Made by a program: the position numbers and the translations under genes
Shown here: positions 1-7,659 of the stretch, piece by piece
Numbering within the stretch: the first letter of the stretch is position 1
Layout of the letters: the number at the start of each line of letters is the position of its first letter
The notes under the pieces: generated by a model
Database searches by the model: none
What the model was told of the DNA's origin: nothing
The model's input: only the letters and a program-made list of their open reading frames with translations
Assembly: GCA_964605095.1 (NCBI GenBank)
Contig: CAZSBS010000031.1
Location: forward strand, 1 to 25,893
DNA from: JAUWQU01 sp964605095
Lineage (GTDB): Bacteria > Planctomycetota > Phycisphaerae > SM23-33
DNA: 25,893 bases
Reading direction: 5' to 3'

Positions 1-69
1 TCACCTCCGGCTATGCGCCAACGCCCCATTCGGGGCCGAGAAAGCGATGCGCCTCTGCCCTGAAAAGTC

Positions 70-150
70 TTACCTCCGGTTGCGTGGGCCACGGCCCTGG
101 CGGCAGCTATCGTCCTCGTCCTCGTTCTCGTCCTCGGCTTCTTCCTTCAT
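70..150 (-). other. Acidic micro-ORF over a GAGGAC-type microsatellite
   Basis: A 26-codon minus-strand reading (ATG at 150-148, stop at 72-70) starts MKEEAEDENEDEDD and ends in a basic tail. Its acidic stretch is produced by an imperfect hexanucleotide repeat, read as cgtcctcgtcctcgttctcg on the plus strand at about 111-136. No ribosome-binding site or family match is evident. I regard it as low-complexity DNA downstream of the GH3 gene rather than a demonstrated gene. The remainder of 1-182 shows nothing further that I can assign, apart from a 12-bp string at 3-14 that recurs at 10403-10414. Confidence 0.3.
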
Positions 151-182
151 CGGGTGAGCCGGGGGCTCATGTTCGACTGCGG

Positions 183-1823
183 TCAATCCCCGTCCAGCAC
201 TTCCGTCAGGAGGTACTGGTGCTTGTACTGCTCGCTTCGGCCGTGGCGGTCGGCGATGGCCTGGCGTTCGGCCTGCTCGAAGTGGCCGGGCTCGGCGACG
301 GCCGGGCGGATGCAGCCTAGCCGGCCGCTGTGGCGTTTGGATGCGTACTCGACGTTCAGCCCGGCCAGTTCGCGGTCCATGGCCTCGGCGATGGCCTGCG
401 GCGCCCAGCCTTCGGCGGGCTCGATGCGAAGCTCGTAGTACGGCGTGGCGGCGAACCGGCCCTGGAGTGTGAAGCGGTCGATTGCCGCGCCGAGCGGGGC
501 CGCGGCGCGGCGCATGGCCTCGACAACCTGGTACTCGGTGATCTTCTCGCCGGTAATGCTGGAGGTATAGAGCCCTCGCGAGAGGAACTCGAAGAGCGGG
601 CTCTGGCCGAAATGCCCGGTCACGCGGATGCGGTCGTCGATGCTGTATCGCCACAGGCCCGCCCAGTTGCTGATCACCAGGAAGTACTCCTGCCCTACTT
701 CGAGCTCGTGGGCCCGCAGGGTCGGCGGGTTATCCCGGTCATAATCCACCGCGGGTATGAACTCCAGGAAGTTCGCGGTGATCTCGGCGACACCCGCGGG
801 CGAGTGGTCGTCCAGCGGCACGGAGAACCGGCCCTCGCTGGCAAGCAGGCCGATGTCGCGGATAGGCACCTCGCCGAAGAGCTCGCGCAGTCGCCGCAGG
901 TACAGCTTCAGCGTCCCGCCGGTCCAGTTGCACAGCAGCGAGACGTTCCAGAAGTGCCGCGGCAGCAGTTGCCCATCTCGCCTCAGCCCGTCTTCCATCC
1001 GCCGTGCAAGGCCAACGTTGCGACGGAAGCGCAACCGCCCTGCCAGGGCCGGCGGCAGGTGCCCGGGCGGGCTTATCGTCCCGTCGGCAACGTCGCGGAT
1101 GAGCCTCTCCGCGTGCGCCTGGCCGACCTCGATGAGCCTGATCGTGCTCGACGGATTGGCTGTGGTGATGATGCTCACATCCCGCCCCACGCCGCAGCGG
1201 AGGATCGTGTAGTACTTGGCCAGCGGGTCGGAAACGTCCGCCGTCTGGAGCGGCGCGACGTACATCCGCCGCACGATCCCCTTCTGCGTGGCCGCCAGAA
1301 GCCCGCTGATGGCGCCGCACGGAACCCCCGCGGGGCTGGTGGATTCGTGCATCGACGAGTTGATGGTCATCAGCGGCCGAAGCCACGCCTCAGAGTGGTC
1401 CGTCAGCGCCTTGACGCCGAAGATGTTCCACCCGCGCCTCATCTCGGCCAGGAATCGCGAAGTGACCGGGACGTACTTCGGCTGGCCCGTTGTGCCGGAT
1501 GTCTGGCTGAACATCAGCGCCCGCTGGCCCGGCGGCAGGAGTGCGTCGAACCCGCCGGCGAAGACGCGGTCGGCGTATGGTTTGAGGGCGTCGTAGGTTC
1601 TGACGGGCACGGCCGCGACGAAGTCGGCGTAGTTGCGGATCCTCTCGAAGCCGTGATCTCGCCCGAAGGCGGTGTCGCGATGTGCGGCCAGGAGCTCAGC
1701 CAGAACGCGATCCTGCGCGGCGGCGGTGTTCTTGTGGGCAGCCAGGAACGTCCGGACCTGCCCGGCGGCATGTCGCCCGGCCAGGAAGGCCACGGGTCGC
1801 AATAGGGTTCTGGTGAAACTCAT
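183..1823 (-). CDS. GH3-family acyl-adenylating / acyl-amido synthetase-like protein
   Basis: The 546-residue protein matches the GH3 (auxin-responsive promoter, JAR1-like) family, whose members activate a carboxylic acid with ATP and usually transfer it to an amine. An ATP-binding motif TSGTTGQPKYVP lies near residues 108-119, then GLLASEGRFSVPLD in the middle, FLVISNWAGLWRYSIDD, and a GEKITE hinge-region motif; length is usual for the family. It is the last gene of the minus-strand synthase operon, so release or conjugation of an acyl chain made by the upstream enzymes is a reasonable inference. The substrate cannot be read from the sequence. The ATG at 1823 is the only sensible start, because the next Met is near residue 104. 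The DNA just upstream in mRNA sense is pyrimidine-rich (cuuccucccu) and has no Shine-Dalgarno sequence; it belongs to the flank of the four-helix-bundle cassette. Confidence 0.85.
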   Translation of the reverse strand: MSFTRTLLRPVAFLAGRHAAGQVRTFLAAHKNTAAAQDRVLAELLAAHRDTAFGRDHGFERIRNYADFVAAVPVRTYDALKPYADRVFAGGFDALLPPGQRALMFSQTSGTTGQPKYVPVTSRFLAEMRRGWNIFGVKALTDHSEAWLRPLMTINSSMHESTSPAGVPCGAISGLLAATQKGIVRRMYVAPLQTADVSDPLAKYYTILRCGVGRDVSIITTANPSSTIRLIEVGQAHAERLIRDVADGTISPPGHLPPALAGRLRFRRNVGLARRMEDGLRRDGQLLPRHFWNVSLLCNWTGGTLKLYLRRLRELFGEVPIRDIGLLASEGRFSVPLDDHSPAGVAEITANFLEFIPAVDYDRDNPPTLRAHELEVGQEYFLVISNWAGLWRYSIDDRIRVTGHFGQSPLFEFLSRGLYTSSITGEKITEYQVVEAMRRAAAPLGAAIDRFTLQGRFAATPYYELRIEPAEGWAPQAIAEAMDRELAGLNVEYASKRHSGRLGCIRPAVAEPGHFEQAERQAIADRHGRSEQYKHQYLLTEVLDGD

Positions 1824-1831
1824 AGGGAGGA

Positions 1832-1858
1832 AGTAGGTAGTAAGTAGTAGTTAGGAAG
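1832..1858 (+). repeat. Left inverted repeat of the four-helix-bundle cassette
   Basis: This is a TAG/AGG-rich 27-bp arm. It begins 8 bp from the GH3 start codon and therefore forms most of that gene's 5' leader. Its partner is 2362-2388 on the opposite strand, with 25 of 27 positions identical. Confidence 0.65.
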
Positions 1859-1898
1859 TAGGCAGGAGCTTCGCGGCCGGGGGCATCTTGGCACAAAC

Positions 1899-2309
1899 TC
1901 AGTACTGATCATTGCCCTTATTGCTTCTTCCTACGCTGTCCACAAGACCTTTGAGTATCCTTTGAACCTCGTTAGTAAGTTCGATCACTGGCGCCAAATC
2001 ATCAACGCCAGCCATCTTCAGACGAGACACGGCAATCAACTGCGTTTCGGTTTCGTTGGCCGATCCACGAGCAATATTCAGGAATCTCTGGTAGTCCGCC
2101 TTGCCCGGCCGGCTGTAACCTTCGGCGATATTGCTGGGAATACTCACCGCCGCTCTTCTCACCTGCGACGTCAATCCGAATCGCTCCTCCGACGGAAACC
2201 TGGCGCTCACGCGATATACGGCCACAACAAGATCCATGCCCTTTTGCCAGGCGATCAGATCCTTATATCCGCCCAGGGCCTTTGTATTCTGGTTTTCGCC
2301 CGATGCCAC
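1899..2309 (-). CDS. Four-helix-bundle protein (S23 / 23S rRNA intervening-sequence family)
   Basis: The family signature is clear: GGYKDLIAWQKGMDLVV, then FPSEERFGLTSQVRRAAVSIPSNIAEGY, then YQRFLNIARGSANETETQL. Family members form small helical bundles that assemble into oligomers. They were first found inside 23S rRNA intervening sequences, and related Avd proteins assist diversity-generating retroelements. No rRNA, reverse transcriptase or variable repeat is present here, so the role is unknown. I prefer the GTG at 2309 (136 residues, N-terminus ASGENQNTKALGG) because the conserved part starts soon after it. An in-frame GTG at 2345 would add 12 residues that run towards the inverted repeat. 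The gene sits alone between 27-bp inverted repeats and interrupts an otherwise coherent lipid-type operon. Confidence 0.85.
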   Translation of the reverse strand: MASGENQNTKALGGYKDLIAWQKGMDLVVAVYRVSARFPSEERFGLTSQVRRAAVSIPSNIAEGYSRPGKADYQRFLNIARGSANETETQLIAVSRLKMAGVDDLAPVIELTNEVQRILKGLVDSVGRSNKGNDQY

Positions 2310-2361
2310 CTTATTCCATTCCTCTTGGGGTATGTATGCCCACACTACTTCCTGGCTGCTT

Positions 2362-2388
2362 CTTCCTAACTACTACTCCCTACCTACT
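2362..2388 (-). repeat. Right inverted repeat of the four-helix-bundle cassette
   Basis: On the minus strand this reads agtaggtaggg, then agtagtagttaggaag. It is the partner of 1832-1858 in inverted orientation and lies 12 bp from the hydrolase stop codon. Confidence 0.65.
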
Positions 2389-2400
2389 ACTCTTTTCCCC

Positions 2401-3471
2401 TCACGCCACTTCCACGTCCGCCGGCGCGGTGATGTTTTCAACGGCTACATCCTCGTCGGCCAGGTGCCTGCGGAAGAAGGCGACGGTCCGGGCCGCATAC
2501 TGGCGCGGCTCGACGATGACGGACTGGTTGTGCTTGGCGCCCGGTACGATCCAGATGTACTTTGGCGCCGGGGCCATGTCGTAGAGCAGTTGTGTCTGAT
2601 CGACTCGGATGTAGCTGTCCTTCTCGCCGTGGATGAAGAAGATGGGCCTTGGCTGCATCTCGTGGAGCGACTTGCGGACCGAGAGGTACCGGCAGCCCAT
2701 CTTCGGCTGGGCGAACCGCATCAGCAGCCAGAGCAGCGTTTGCCAGAACGAATCGGTCTGGTTCTCGTAAACGAGCTTGCTTCTGGCGAAGATGTGAGCC
2801 CAGCGTTTCATCAGGGCCACCAGGGTGGTTTCGGTGCTGAAGGCCCCGTCGCAAGTGATGGCCTTGATGTAGGAATCGCTGGATGCCGCCAGCAAGGCCG
2901 CCCCCGCGCCGCGGCTTATGCCGAATACGCCGATCTCGATCGGCTTTCCCTCGGCGGCCAGGCACGCCTCGACGTGCGCGCAGGCGCCCAGCACGTCCTC
3001 CATTTCCTTGTCGCTTGGCCACTGTAGCGGGCGGTACCTGCCCCAGTTGCCGCTCTCGCCGTGTGCGCGAAAGTCGAAGGTGAACACGTCGAACCCCGAC
3101 TCGATCAGCGGGCGCACGTAGCGGGCGCAGCTATGCATGTCCGAGCCGTACTCGTGGCAGAAGACTACCGTGCCGCGGTAGCCGCCGCGGTCTCGCGTCC
3201 GCAGCGTCATGCCGCGCAGGCTGCTGCCGTCGAAACTGCGAAAACGCACCTCCTCGCCGGAAATACGCTGGAAGTCCACCGGACCCATCGAAAGCGGAGG
3301 AGGCGTGTCACAGAAGATATTCAGGCAAATCCGCACGAACTTCGCCAGCCAGAGCACCAGGAACGCCAGCAGGCTCAGGCACGTCAGGACAATGGCGATG
3401 GCCGCCCAGTTCCTGTGGAACCAGGACTCCGGCGCCATCATGCTCATAGCCATGTCCAACCAGCCCTGCAT
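2401..3471 (-). CDS. Membrane-anchored alpha/beta hydrolase
   Basis: The 356-residue protein has one N-terminal hydrophobic segment (about residues 22-48), then an alpha/beta-hydrolase fold. The nucleophile elbow GISRG places the catalytic Ser at 186. The acid is probably Asp285 in HGEKDSYI and the base His314 in GAKHNQS; an oxyanion-type loop CHEYGSD lies at 105-111. It resembles the esterase/acyl-transfer group of the superfamily, but the substrate is unknown. GGAG lies a suitable distance upstream of the ATG at 3471. It follows the two zinc-ribbon genes across a likely terminator and precedes the four-helix-bundle cassette. An ester- or thioester-cleaving role for the adjacent synthase product is inferred from context only. 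Confidence 0.75.
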   Translation of the reverse strand: MQGWLDMAMSMMAPESWFHRNWAAIAIVLTCLSLLAFLVLWLAKFVRICLNIFCDTPPPLSMGPVDFQRISGEEVRFRSFDGSSLRGMTLRTRDRGGYRGTVVFCHEYGSDMHSCARYVRPLIESGFDVFTFDFRAHGESGNWGRYRPLQWPSDKEMEDVLGACAHVEACLAAEGKPIEIGVFGISRGAGAALLAASSDSYIKAITCDGAFSTETTLVALMKRWAHIFARSKLVYENQTDSFWQTLLWLLMRFAQPKMGCRYLSVRKSLHEMQPRPIFFIHGEKDSYIRVDQTQLLYDMAPAPKYIWIVPGAKHNQSVIVEPRQYAARTVAFFRRHLADEDVAVENITAPADVEVA

Positions 3472-3540
3472 CCTGATCTCCGCCAGCCGCCGGAACCTGC
3501 CGCCCTACGGCCGGGATTGCAAAGGTATACCCTCCAGGCT

Positions 3541-3587
3541 GGGGAAAAATCAAGCCCGCCCCTCCCGCCGGCCTGGCCAGGCGGGCT
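3541..3587 (-). terminator. Rho-independent terminator after the zinc-ribbon/DUF4190 gene
   Basis: AGCCCGCC (3553-3560) pairs with GGCGGGCT (3580-3587), enclosing a 19-nt GC-rich loop. On the minus strand the stem is followed after two bases by ATTTTT. The stem overlaps the stop codon of the gene ending at 3586. It would end transcription of the synthase/zinc-ribbon unit before the hydrolase, at least in part. Confidence 0.6.
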
Positions 3588-4305
3588 AGAATCGGTAGTT
3601 GTTGAATTTCCAGTGCAACCCGTTCGTGGCGAAGCTGATGATCGAGGCAATAATGACCAGTATGCTGATGATGAGGCCGATGATGCCGCATATTCGCCCG
3701 GCGCTGGCCTTGCCTCGATCAATCAGGTTGGCCCGGCCGGCGTCTATGTCCCTCATTGCGTTGCCGCCGAAAACGATTGCCAGACTGCCGCAGATAAGCC
3801 CAACGATCCCCCAGCAGCAGCAGGAGCCGACGATCGAGACAATACCCAGCACAAGCGCCGCCCCGGCGCCCGAGGCTGGCGGCAGTATGCCGTAAGGCCT
3901 GAACGGTTCGTATGGTTGAGCGGGCATCGGCGGCGGGCCGTAGCCGCCCGGCATCGGTGGCGGTTGGGGCACACCGGCGGGCCGCGGCGGCTGGGGGGCA
4001 GACGGCTCCGGCTGCCTGGGCTCCTGCCATTGCGCCGGCTGGGGTTCCTGATCCAGCGGCTCGACCGGCGGCTGATTCGCGGGGACGGGCTCCTGGGCCG
4101 GACCCGGCGTCAGCGATTCCATGGACCCAAGACCAGTCTCCCGCGAAGCCTGCGGCGGCTCCGGGTGGGCGTACCGGCTACCGAAGGGCGCCTCGGCGGC
4201 CGCGATAAATCGCCGTTGGCATTGCCCGCAAATAACCTCCTTGCCCAGGACGGAGTCCGGGCCGCTCAACTTGGTGCCGCAGTGAGGACAGGCTATGACC
4301 GGCAT
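3586..4305 (-). CDS. Zinc-ribbon, proline-rich, DUF4190-type membrane protein (paralogue 1)
   Basis: The 239-residue protein starts with a four-cysteine zinc ribbon (Cys6, Cys9, Cys26, Cys29). A proline/glutamine-rich linker spans about residues 35-145. Two C-terminal hydrophobic helices flank a conserved cytosolic-type loop, GGNAMRDIDAGRANLIDRGK, as in DUF4190 proteins. No enzymatic residues are evident. Such proteins are common and uncharacterised in Planctomycetota; a metal-sensing or scaffolding role at the membrane is speculation. GGAG precedes the ATG at 4305. The next gene upstream in the operon (4469-5050) is a shorter paralogue, which suggests local duplication. Confidence 0.7.
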   Translation of the reverse strand: MPVIACPHCGTKLSGPDSVLGKEVICGQCQRRFIAAAEAPFGSRYAHPEPPQASRETGLGSMESLTPGPAQEPVPANQPPVEPLDQEPQPAQWQEPRQPEPSAPQPPRPAGVPQPPPMPGGYGPPPMPAQPYEPFRPYGILPPASGAGAALVLGIVSIVGSCCCWGIVGLICGSLAIVFGGNAMRDIDAGRANLIDRGKASAGRICGIIGLIISILVIIASIISFATNGLHWKFNNYRF

Positions 4306-4468
4306 TGCGTACTCCAGAAAAGTTCGACAGGCAACCTACGGCAGTCGGGCACCTTAAGCCCGGTTCGCCGCGGCGAAGGCATCATAGCCCAATCGTCGCG
4401 CCGCGGCAAGAGCCGGCACCGGACCGAAGGCGACAAGTCAAAGCTCCTGAACCTCCAAGGCGGCGAGG

Positions 4469-5050
4469 CTACTGGAAAGTAGCCATTGCGATCCCAATGA
4501 CCACACCCAGTATCCACGCCCCGATCGCCAGCAGCAGTCCGATAAGCCCACAGATCTTCCCAGCCTTTGCCAAGCCCAACGACGATGGGTTGGCCGAGCC
4601 TGCCCGGATGTCCCTCATGGCAATGTTGCTGAAAACCAGCGCCAGAGGCCCGCAGATCAATGGTGGCAAGGCGTAGCAGAAGCACGTCACCAGCGACGCG
4701 ATACCCAGCACAAGGGAGGCGACCGCGTAGCCGCTGGTGGCAAGCGGCGCGGGCTGATAATACCCCCCCGTCACCTGCTGATAGCCCGCTTGCCCTGGCA
4801 TTGGAGGCGGTGCAACCATCGGCGGCGCAACCAACGAGGGTGCCTGCGGGGGCGGCGCGGCGGGCTCTGCCCCGTCCGGCGGGGTCTCAACCGGCGTCTG
4901 CGCCTGGACCGCGACGGGCTGGGTCGAAGGCGGGGTCTGCGACTGGGCAACGAACAGGCACCTACACTTGCCGCAGGTCACCTGCTGGCCCAGAAGACTG
5001 TCTGGTGCGTTTAGCTGTGTTCCACAGTTAGGGCAGGTTATTACCGGCAT
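4469..5050 (-). CDS. Zinc-ribbon, proline-rich, DUF4190-type membrane protein (paralogue 2)
   Basis: The 193-residue protein shares its layout with 3586-4305: a zinc ribbon with Cys6, Cys9, Cys26 and Cys29, a Pro/Ala-rich linker, then two membrane helices around SNIAMRDIRAGSANPSSLGL. The AMRDI-AG-AN pattern in the loop is common to both copies. The ATG lies 3 bp past the ketosynthase stop codon, and the AAGGGG immediately before that stop can serve as its ribosome-binding site. The two genes are therefore almost certainly co-transcribed and perhaps translationally coupled. Function is unknown. The 163 bp between the paralogues (4306-4468) hold no gene that I can see. Confidence 0.75.
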   Translation of the reverse strand: MPVITCPNCGTQLNAPDSLLGQQVTCGKCRCLFVAQSQTPPSTQPVAVQAQTPVETPPDGAEPAAPPPQAPSLVAPPMVAPPPMPGQAGYQQVTGGYYQPAPLATSGYAVASLVLGIASLVTCFCYALPPLICGPLALVFSNIAMRDIRAGSANPSSLGLAKAGKICGLIGLLLAIGAWILGVVIGIAMATFQ

Positions 5051-5053
5051 TGG

Positions 5054-6343
5054 TCACCCCTTTTCGCCGACGAGGATCAACGTGTTGTTCTGCCCCCCAA
5101 AGCCGAAGCTGTTGCTCATGCATGTGCGGACGGTCGCCTTCCGGGAGGCGTTGGGCACGTAGTCCAGGTCGCAGTCGGGGTCCGGGTGATAGAGGTTGAT
5201 CGTCGGCGGAAGCACCTGGTCCCGAATCGCCAGGATGCAGGTTATCAGTTCCGTCGCCCCGGCCGCGGCTATGAGGTGGCCCAGCATACTCTTTACGCTG
5301 GAGACCGGCACCTTGTATGCCAACTCGCCGAAGACGCTCTTTACGCCCAGCGTCTCGATCTGGTCGTTCTGCTTGGTGCCCGTGCCATGCGCGGAGATGT
5401 AGTCGATGTCCGCCGGGGCAAGCCCGGCGTCGGCCAGCGCCCTTTTCATGGACGCCGCAGCTCCGGCGCCGTCGGGGTCCTGATCGGTCACGCGGAAGGC
5501 GTCGGCGCTGCTGCCGTAGCCGACGATCTCGGCCAGAACCTTCGCGCCGCGCTTTCGGGCGTGCTCGAGCGACTCGATTACCAGTATGCTCGAGCCCTCG
5601 CCCAGGACGAAGCCGTCGCGGGTCTGGTCGAAGGGCCGGCTGGCCGAGGGAATGTCGTCGTTGCGGCTGGACAGGGCCGTCAGGCGGATGAAGCCCGTCA
5701 CGCCGTACGGGTGGATCATGCTGTGGGCGCCGCCGGTGAGCATCACGTCGGCGTCGCCGCGACGGACCTGCAAGGTCGCCTCACCGATGGCCTGCGTGCT
5801 GGCGGCGCAGGCCGTCAGGACGTTGAACGCCGGGCCGCGAGCGCCGAACTCCGCCGCCAAGTGCGCGACGACCATGTTCGACTCCTGCTCGGCCTCGCGG
5901 TAAAACTCCATCCGCCGGAAGGCAAGCTCGGCCCAGCGGCGAGTGTCCACCTTGCCGTCGCACCACGAATCGACGATCGTGCCCGTGAAATTATCGAAGT
6001 CGATGCTGCCCTCGCCGCTGCCGAGGTATATCCCCAGCCGCGTGCGATCCAGTGCCGCGCAGTCGGCCAGGCCCGACTGCTTCCACGCCTGCACGGCCGC
6101 GCCCAGAGCGAACCGGCAGTGGCGCCCCGCGTGAACGTGGCGGGCGGCGTTTGGCACATGCCGGGCCAGGTCGTAGCCCTTGACCTCGGCTGAAAACTTC
6201 GTCGAATACGTGCGCGCGTCAAAATTGCCCGTCTCGGCGAGGCCGGACTCGCACGCCAGCAGCGCACGCCACATCGACTCGACGTCGTGGCCGAGAGGAT
6301 TGACCGTGCCCATTCCCGTAATGACTACTCGTCTGGGGTTCAT
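5054..6343 (-). CDS. Beta-ketoacyl-ACP synthase II-like ketosynthase (complete active site)
   Basis: The 429-residue protein belongs to the FabF/type II ketosynthase family, which extends an acyl chain by decarboxylative condensation with malonyl-ACP. The N-terminus is RRVVITGMGTVNPLG. The nucleophile is Cys179 in TACAAS, the two histidines are His319 in SAHGTGT and His356 in MLGH, and the conserved Lys is Lys351. The C-terminal glycine-rich loop SFGFGGQN is intact. I chose the ATG at 6343 because it begins the conserved N-terminus and overlaps the TGA of the preceding gene as ATGA. The catalytically odd ketosynthase directly upstream makes a KS plus chain-length-factor-like heterodimer plausible. 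It could equally be an independent FabF paralogue. Confidence 0.9.
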   Translation of the reverse strand: MNPRRVVITGMGTVNPLGHDVESMWRALLACESGLAETGNFDARTYSTKFSAEVKGYDLARHVPNAARHVHAGRHCRFALGAAVQAWKQSGLADCAALDRTRLGIYLGSGEGSIDFDNFTGTIVDSWCDGKVDTRRWAELAFRRMEFYREAEQESNMVVAHLAAEFGARGPAFNVLTACAASTQAIGEATLQVRRGDADVMLTGGAHSMIHPYGVTGFIRLTALSSRNDDIPSASRPFDQTRDGFVLGEGSSILVIESLEHARKRGAKVLAEIVGYGSSADAFRVTDQDPDGAGAAASMKRALADAGLAPADIDYISAHGTGTKQNDQIETLGVKSVFGELAYKVPVSSVKSMLGHLIAAAGATELITCILAIRDQVLPPTINLYHPDPDCDLDYVPNASRKATVRTCMSNSFGFGGQNNTLILVGEKG

Positions 6344-7659
6344 GGCTCGATACGCCTCAAGACACAGGCTCCGCTCTGCCCGCCGACACTGAAGGCCGCG
6401 CTGACGGCATACTCGAAATCGCCCGACCTCGCCGTTGACTGCAAGCTCAGCCCGCAATCCGGCGCGGCAGCGGAGAAATTCACCGTCGGCGGAACGCACC
6501 GGGTGTGAAGCGCCCGTGCCGCCACCGCCAGCTCGACCCCGCCGGCCCCGGCGAACAGCGAGCCGAGCGAGCCGCTGATTGCCACGGCCGGGATCCGCCC
6601 GGCCAGGTCGCCAAGCACAGATCGCCACTCGGCCGTCTCGCAAACGTCCTCGCCCGGCACGGCCGTGCCGTGCGTAACGATCAGCCCGACCTGCTGCGGG
6701 GTTATGCCAGCGTCTTTCATTGCAGCCCGCACAGCCTGGCCGAGCCCGCCCGCGCTGGGTTTTTCCACTTCGATTCCGTTGGGGTCGCAGGAGCTTGCGA
6801 AGCCGACGACCTCGGCGTACATCCTCGCGCCGCGGGCCTTGGCGTGCTCCATCTCTTCTATCACCAGCAGCCCGCCGCCCTCACCGATGACGGTGCCGGC
6901 GTGTTGCCTGTCGAACGGCCTGCACGCGCCCGACGCGTCGCCGCGCCAGGTGGTGCAGAGCCTCTTCAGAAGGCTCTGTCGAAGCAGGCCCATGGGGTTG
7001 AGCTTGCTCTCGGCCCCGCCGGCAATGACGGCGTCGGCCCCGCCTCGGGCAACCAGGCGGGTTGCCTCGCCCACGGCAAGGTGGGCCGAGGCGTCGCCGC
7101 AGGTGATCGTGTTGCTGGGACCCTTGGCGCCGTGGACGATCGTCACGTGGCAGGCCAGCATGTTCGGCAGATACTTCAGCAGCCAAAGCGGCGTGAGGTT
7201 GTTCATGCCGCTTGCGCCCCACTTGGCCATGGAAAACTTGCCATCGTCGTCCAATGCGGTTGTCAGGGCGACGCCTATCTCGTCGAGATCGGTGCAGATG
7301 AGCCCGGCGCCGATATTGCAGCCGAGCCGGCCCGACTCGATGGTAGTCGCGACACCTTCGCCGGCTGCGGCCGTCACGATGCCCGCGTCGGCAAACGCCA
7401 GGCTGGCGGCGCCGACAGCCAACTCAATGTCGCGGGCCATGATCTTGACGCTCTTGCGGTAGCTCTTGGGAACATAGTCTCGCGCGGAGAAGTTCTCGAC
7501 GTATCCGCCGAGGTCGGTCGGAAAGGCGCCGGCGTCGAAGGAGGCTATCTTGCTCGTGAAGCTCCGCCCCGCCAGCAAAGCCTCCCATAGGGCGTCCATG
7601 CCTGCCCCGGCGGGAGTTACCACGCCCAGGCCGGTAATTGCCACGCGGCGCTCAGGCAT
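6340..7659 (-). CDS. Degenerate ketosynthase, chain-length-factor-like
   Basis: The 439-residue protein has the ketosynthase fold signature (RRVAITGLGVVTPAG at the N-terminus, AFSVGGQSG at the C-terminus). It keeps the nucleophile Cys187 (TITCGDAS) and the first histidine, His330 (VTHGTAVPG). Where the partner protein has K-S-M-L-G-H, this one reads S-G-S-L-G-S (362-367), so both the conserved Lys and the second His are Ser. Classical chain-length factors lose the Cys instead, so this is an unusual combination. Condensation with malonyl-ACP should be impaired. A structural or chain-length role in a heterodimer is inferred. The start at 7659 overlaps the end of the dehydratase gene by 8 bp, and its stop overlaps the start of the next ketosynthase gene. 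Confidence 0.85.
   Translation of the reverse strand: MPERRVAITGLGVVTPAGAGMDALWEALLAGRSFTSKIASFDAGAFPTDLGGYVENFSARDYVPKSYRKSVKIMARDIELAVGAASLAFADAGIVTAAAGEGVATTIESGRLGCNIGAGLICTDLDEIGVALTTALDDDGKFSMAKWGASGMNNLTPLWLLKYLPNMLACHVTIVHGAKGPSNTITCGDASAHLAVGEATRLVARGGADAVIAGGAESKLNPMGLLRQSLLKRLCTTWRGDASGACRPFDRQHAGTVIGEGGGLLVIEEMEHAKARGARMYAEVVGFASSCDPNGIEVEKPSAGGLGQAVRAAMKDAGITPQQVGLIVTHGTAVPGEDVCETAEWRSVLGDLAGRIPAVAISGSLGSLFAGAGGVELAVAARALHTRCVPPTVNFSAAAPDCGLSLQSTARSGDFEYAVSAAFSVGGQSGACVLRRIEP

Larger units (their letters stand above)
1832..2388. mobile_element. Putative inverted-repeat cassette carrying a four-helix-bundle gene
   Basis: The plus strand at 1832-1858 and the reverse complement of 2362-2388 match at 25 of 27 positions. 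Both begin agtaggtag and end agtagtagttaggaag, with the mismatches at the tenth and eleventh bases. The resulting 557-bp unit contains only the four-helix-bundle gene and exactly fills the space between the alpha/beta hydrolase stop (2401) and the GH3 start (1823). I see no target-site duplication and no transposase. If the unit moves, it is non-autonomous or uses an unknown mechanism. The mobile status is inferred from structure alone. Confidence 0.55.

Noticed and set aside
330..1805. Long plus-strand open frame opposite the GH3 gene
   Set aside because: It is antisense to a clear GH3 family protein, has skewed Arg/Gly/Pro/Ala-rich composition and shows no family motif; long shadow frames are expected at this GC content.
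1899..2309. 23S rRNA intervening sequence or a diversity-generating retroelement accessory gene
   Set aside because: No rRNA, reverse transcriptase, template repeat or variable repeat is present around the four-helix-bundle gene.
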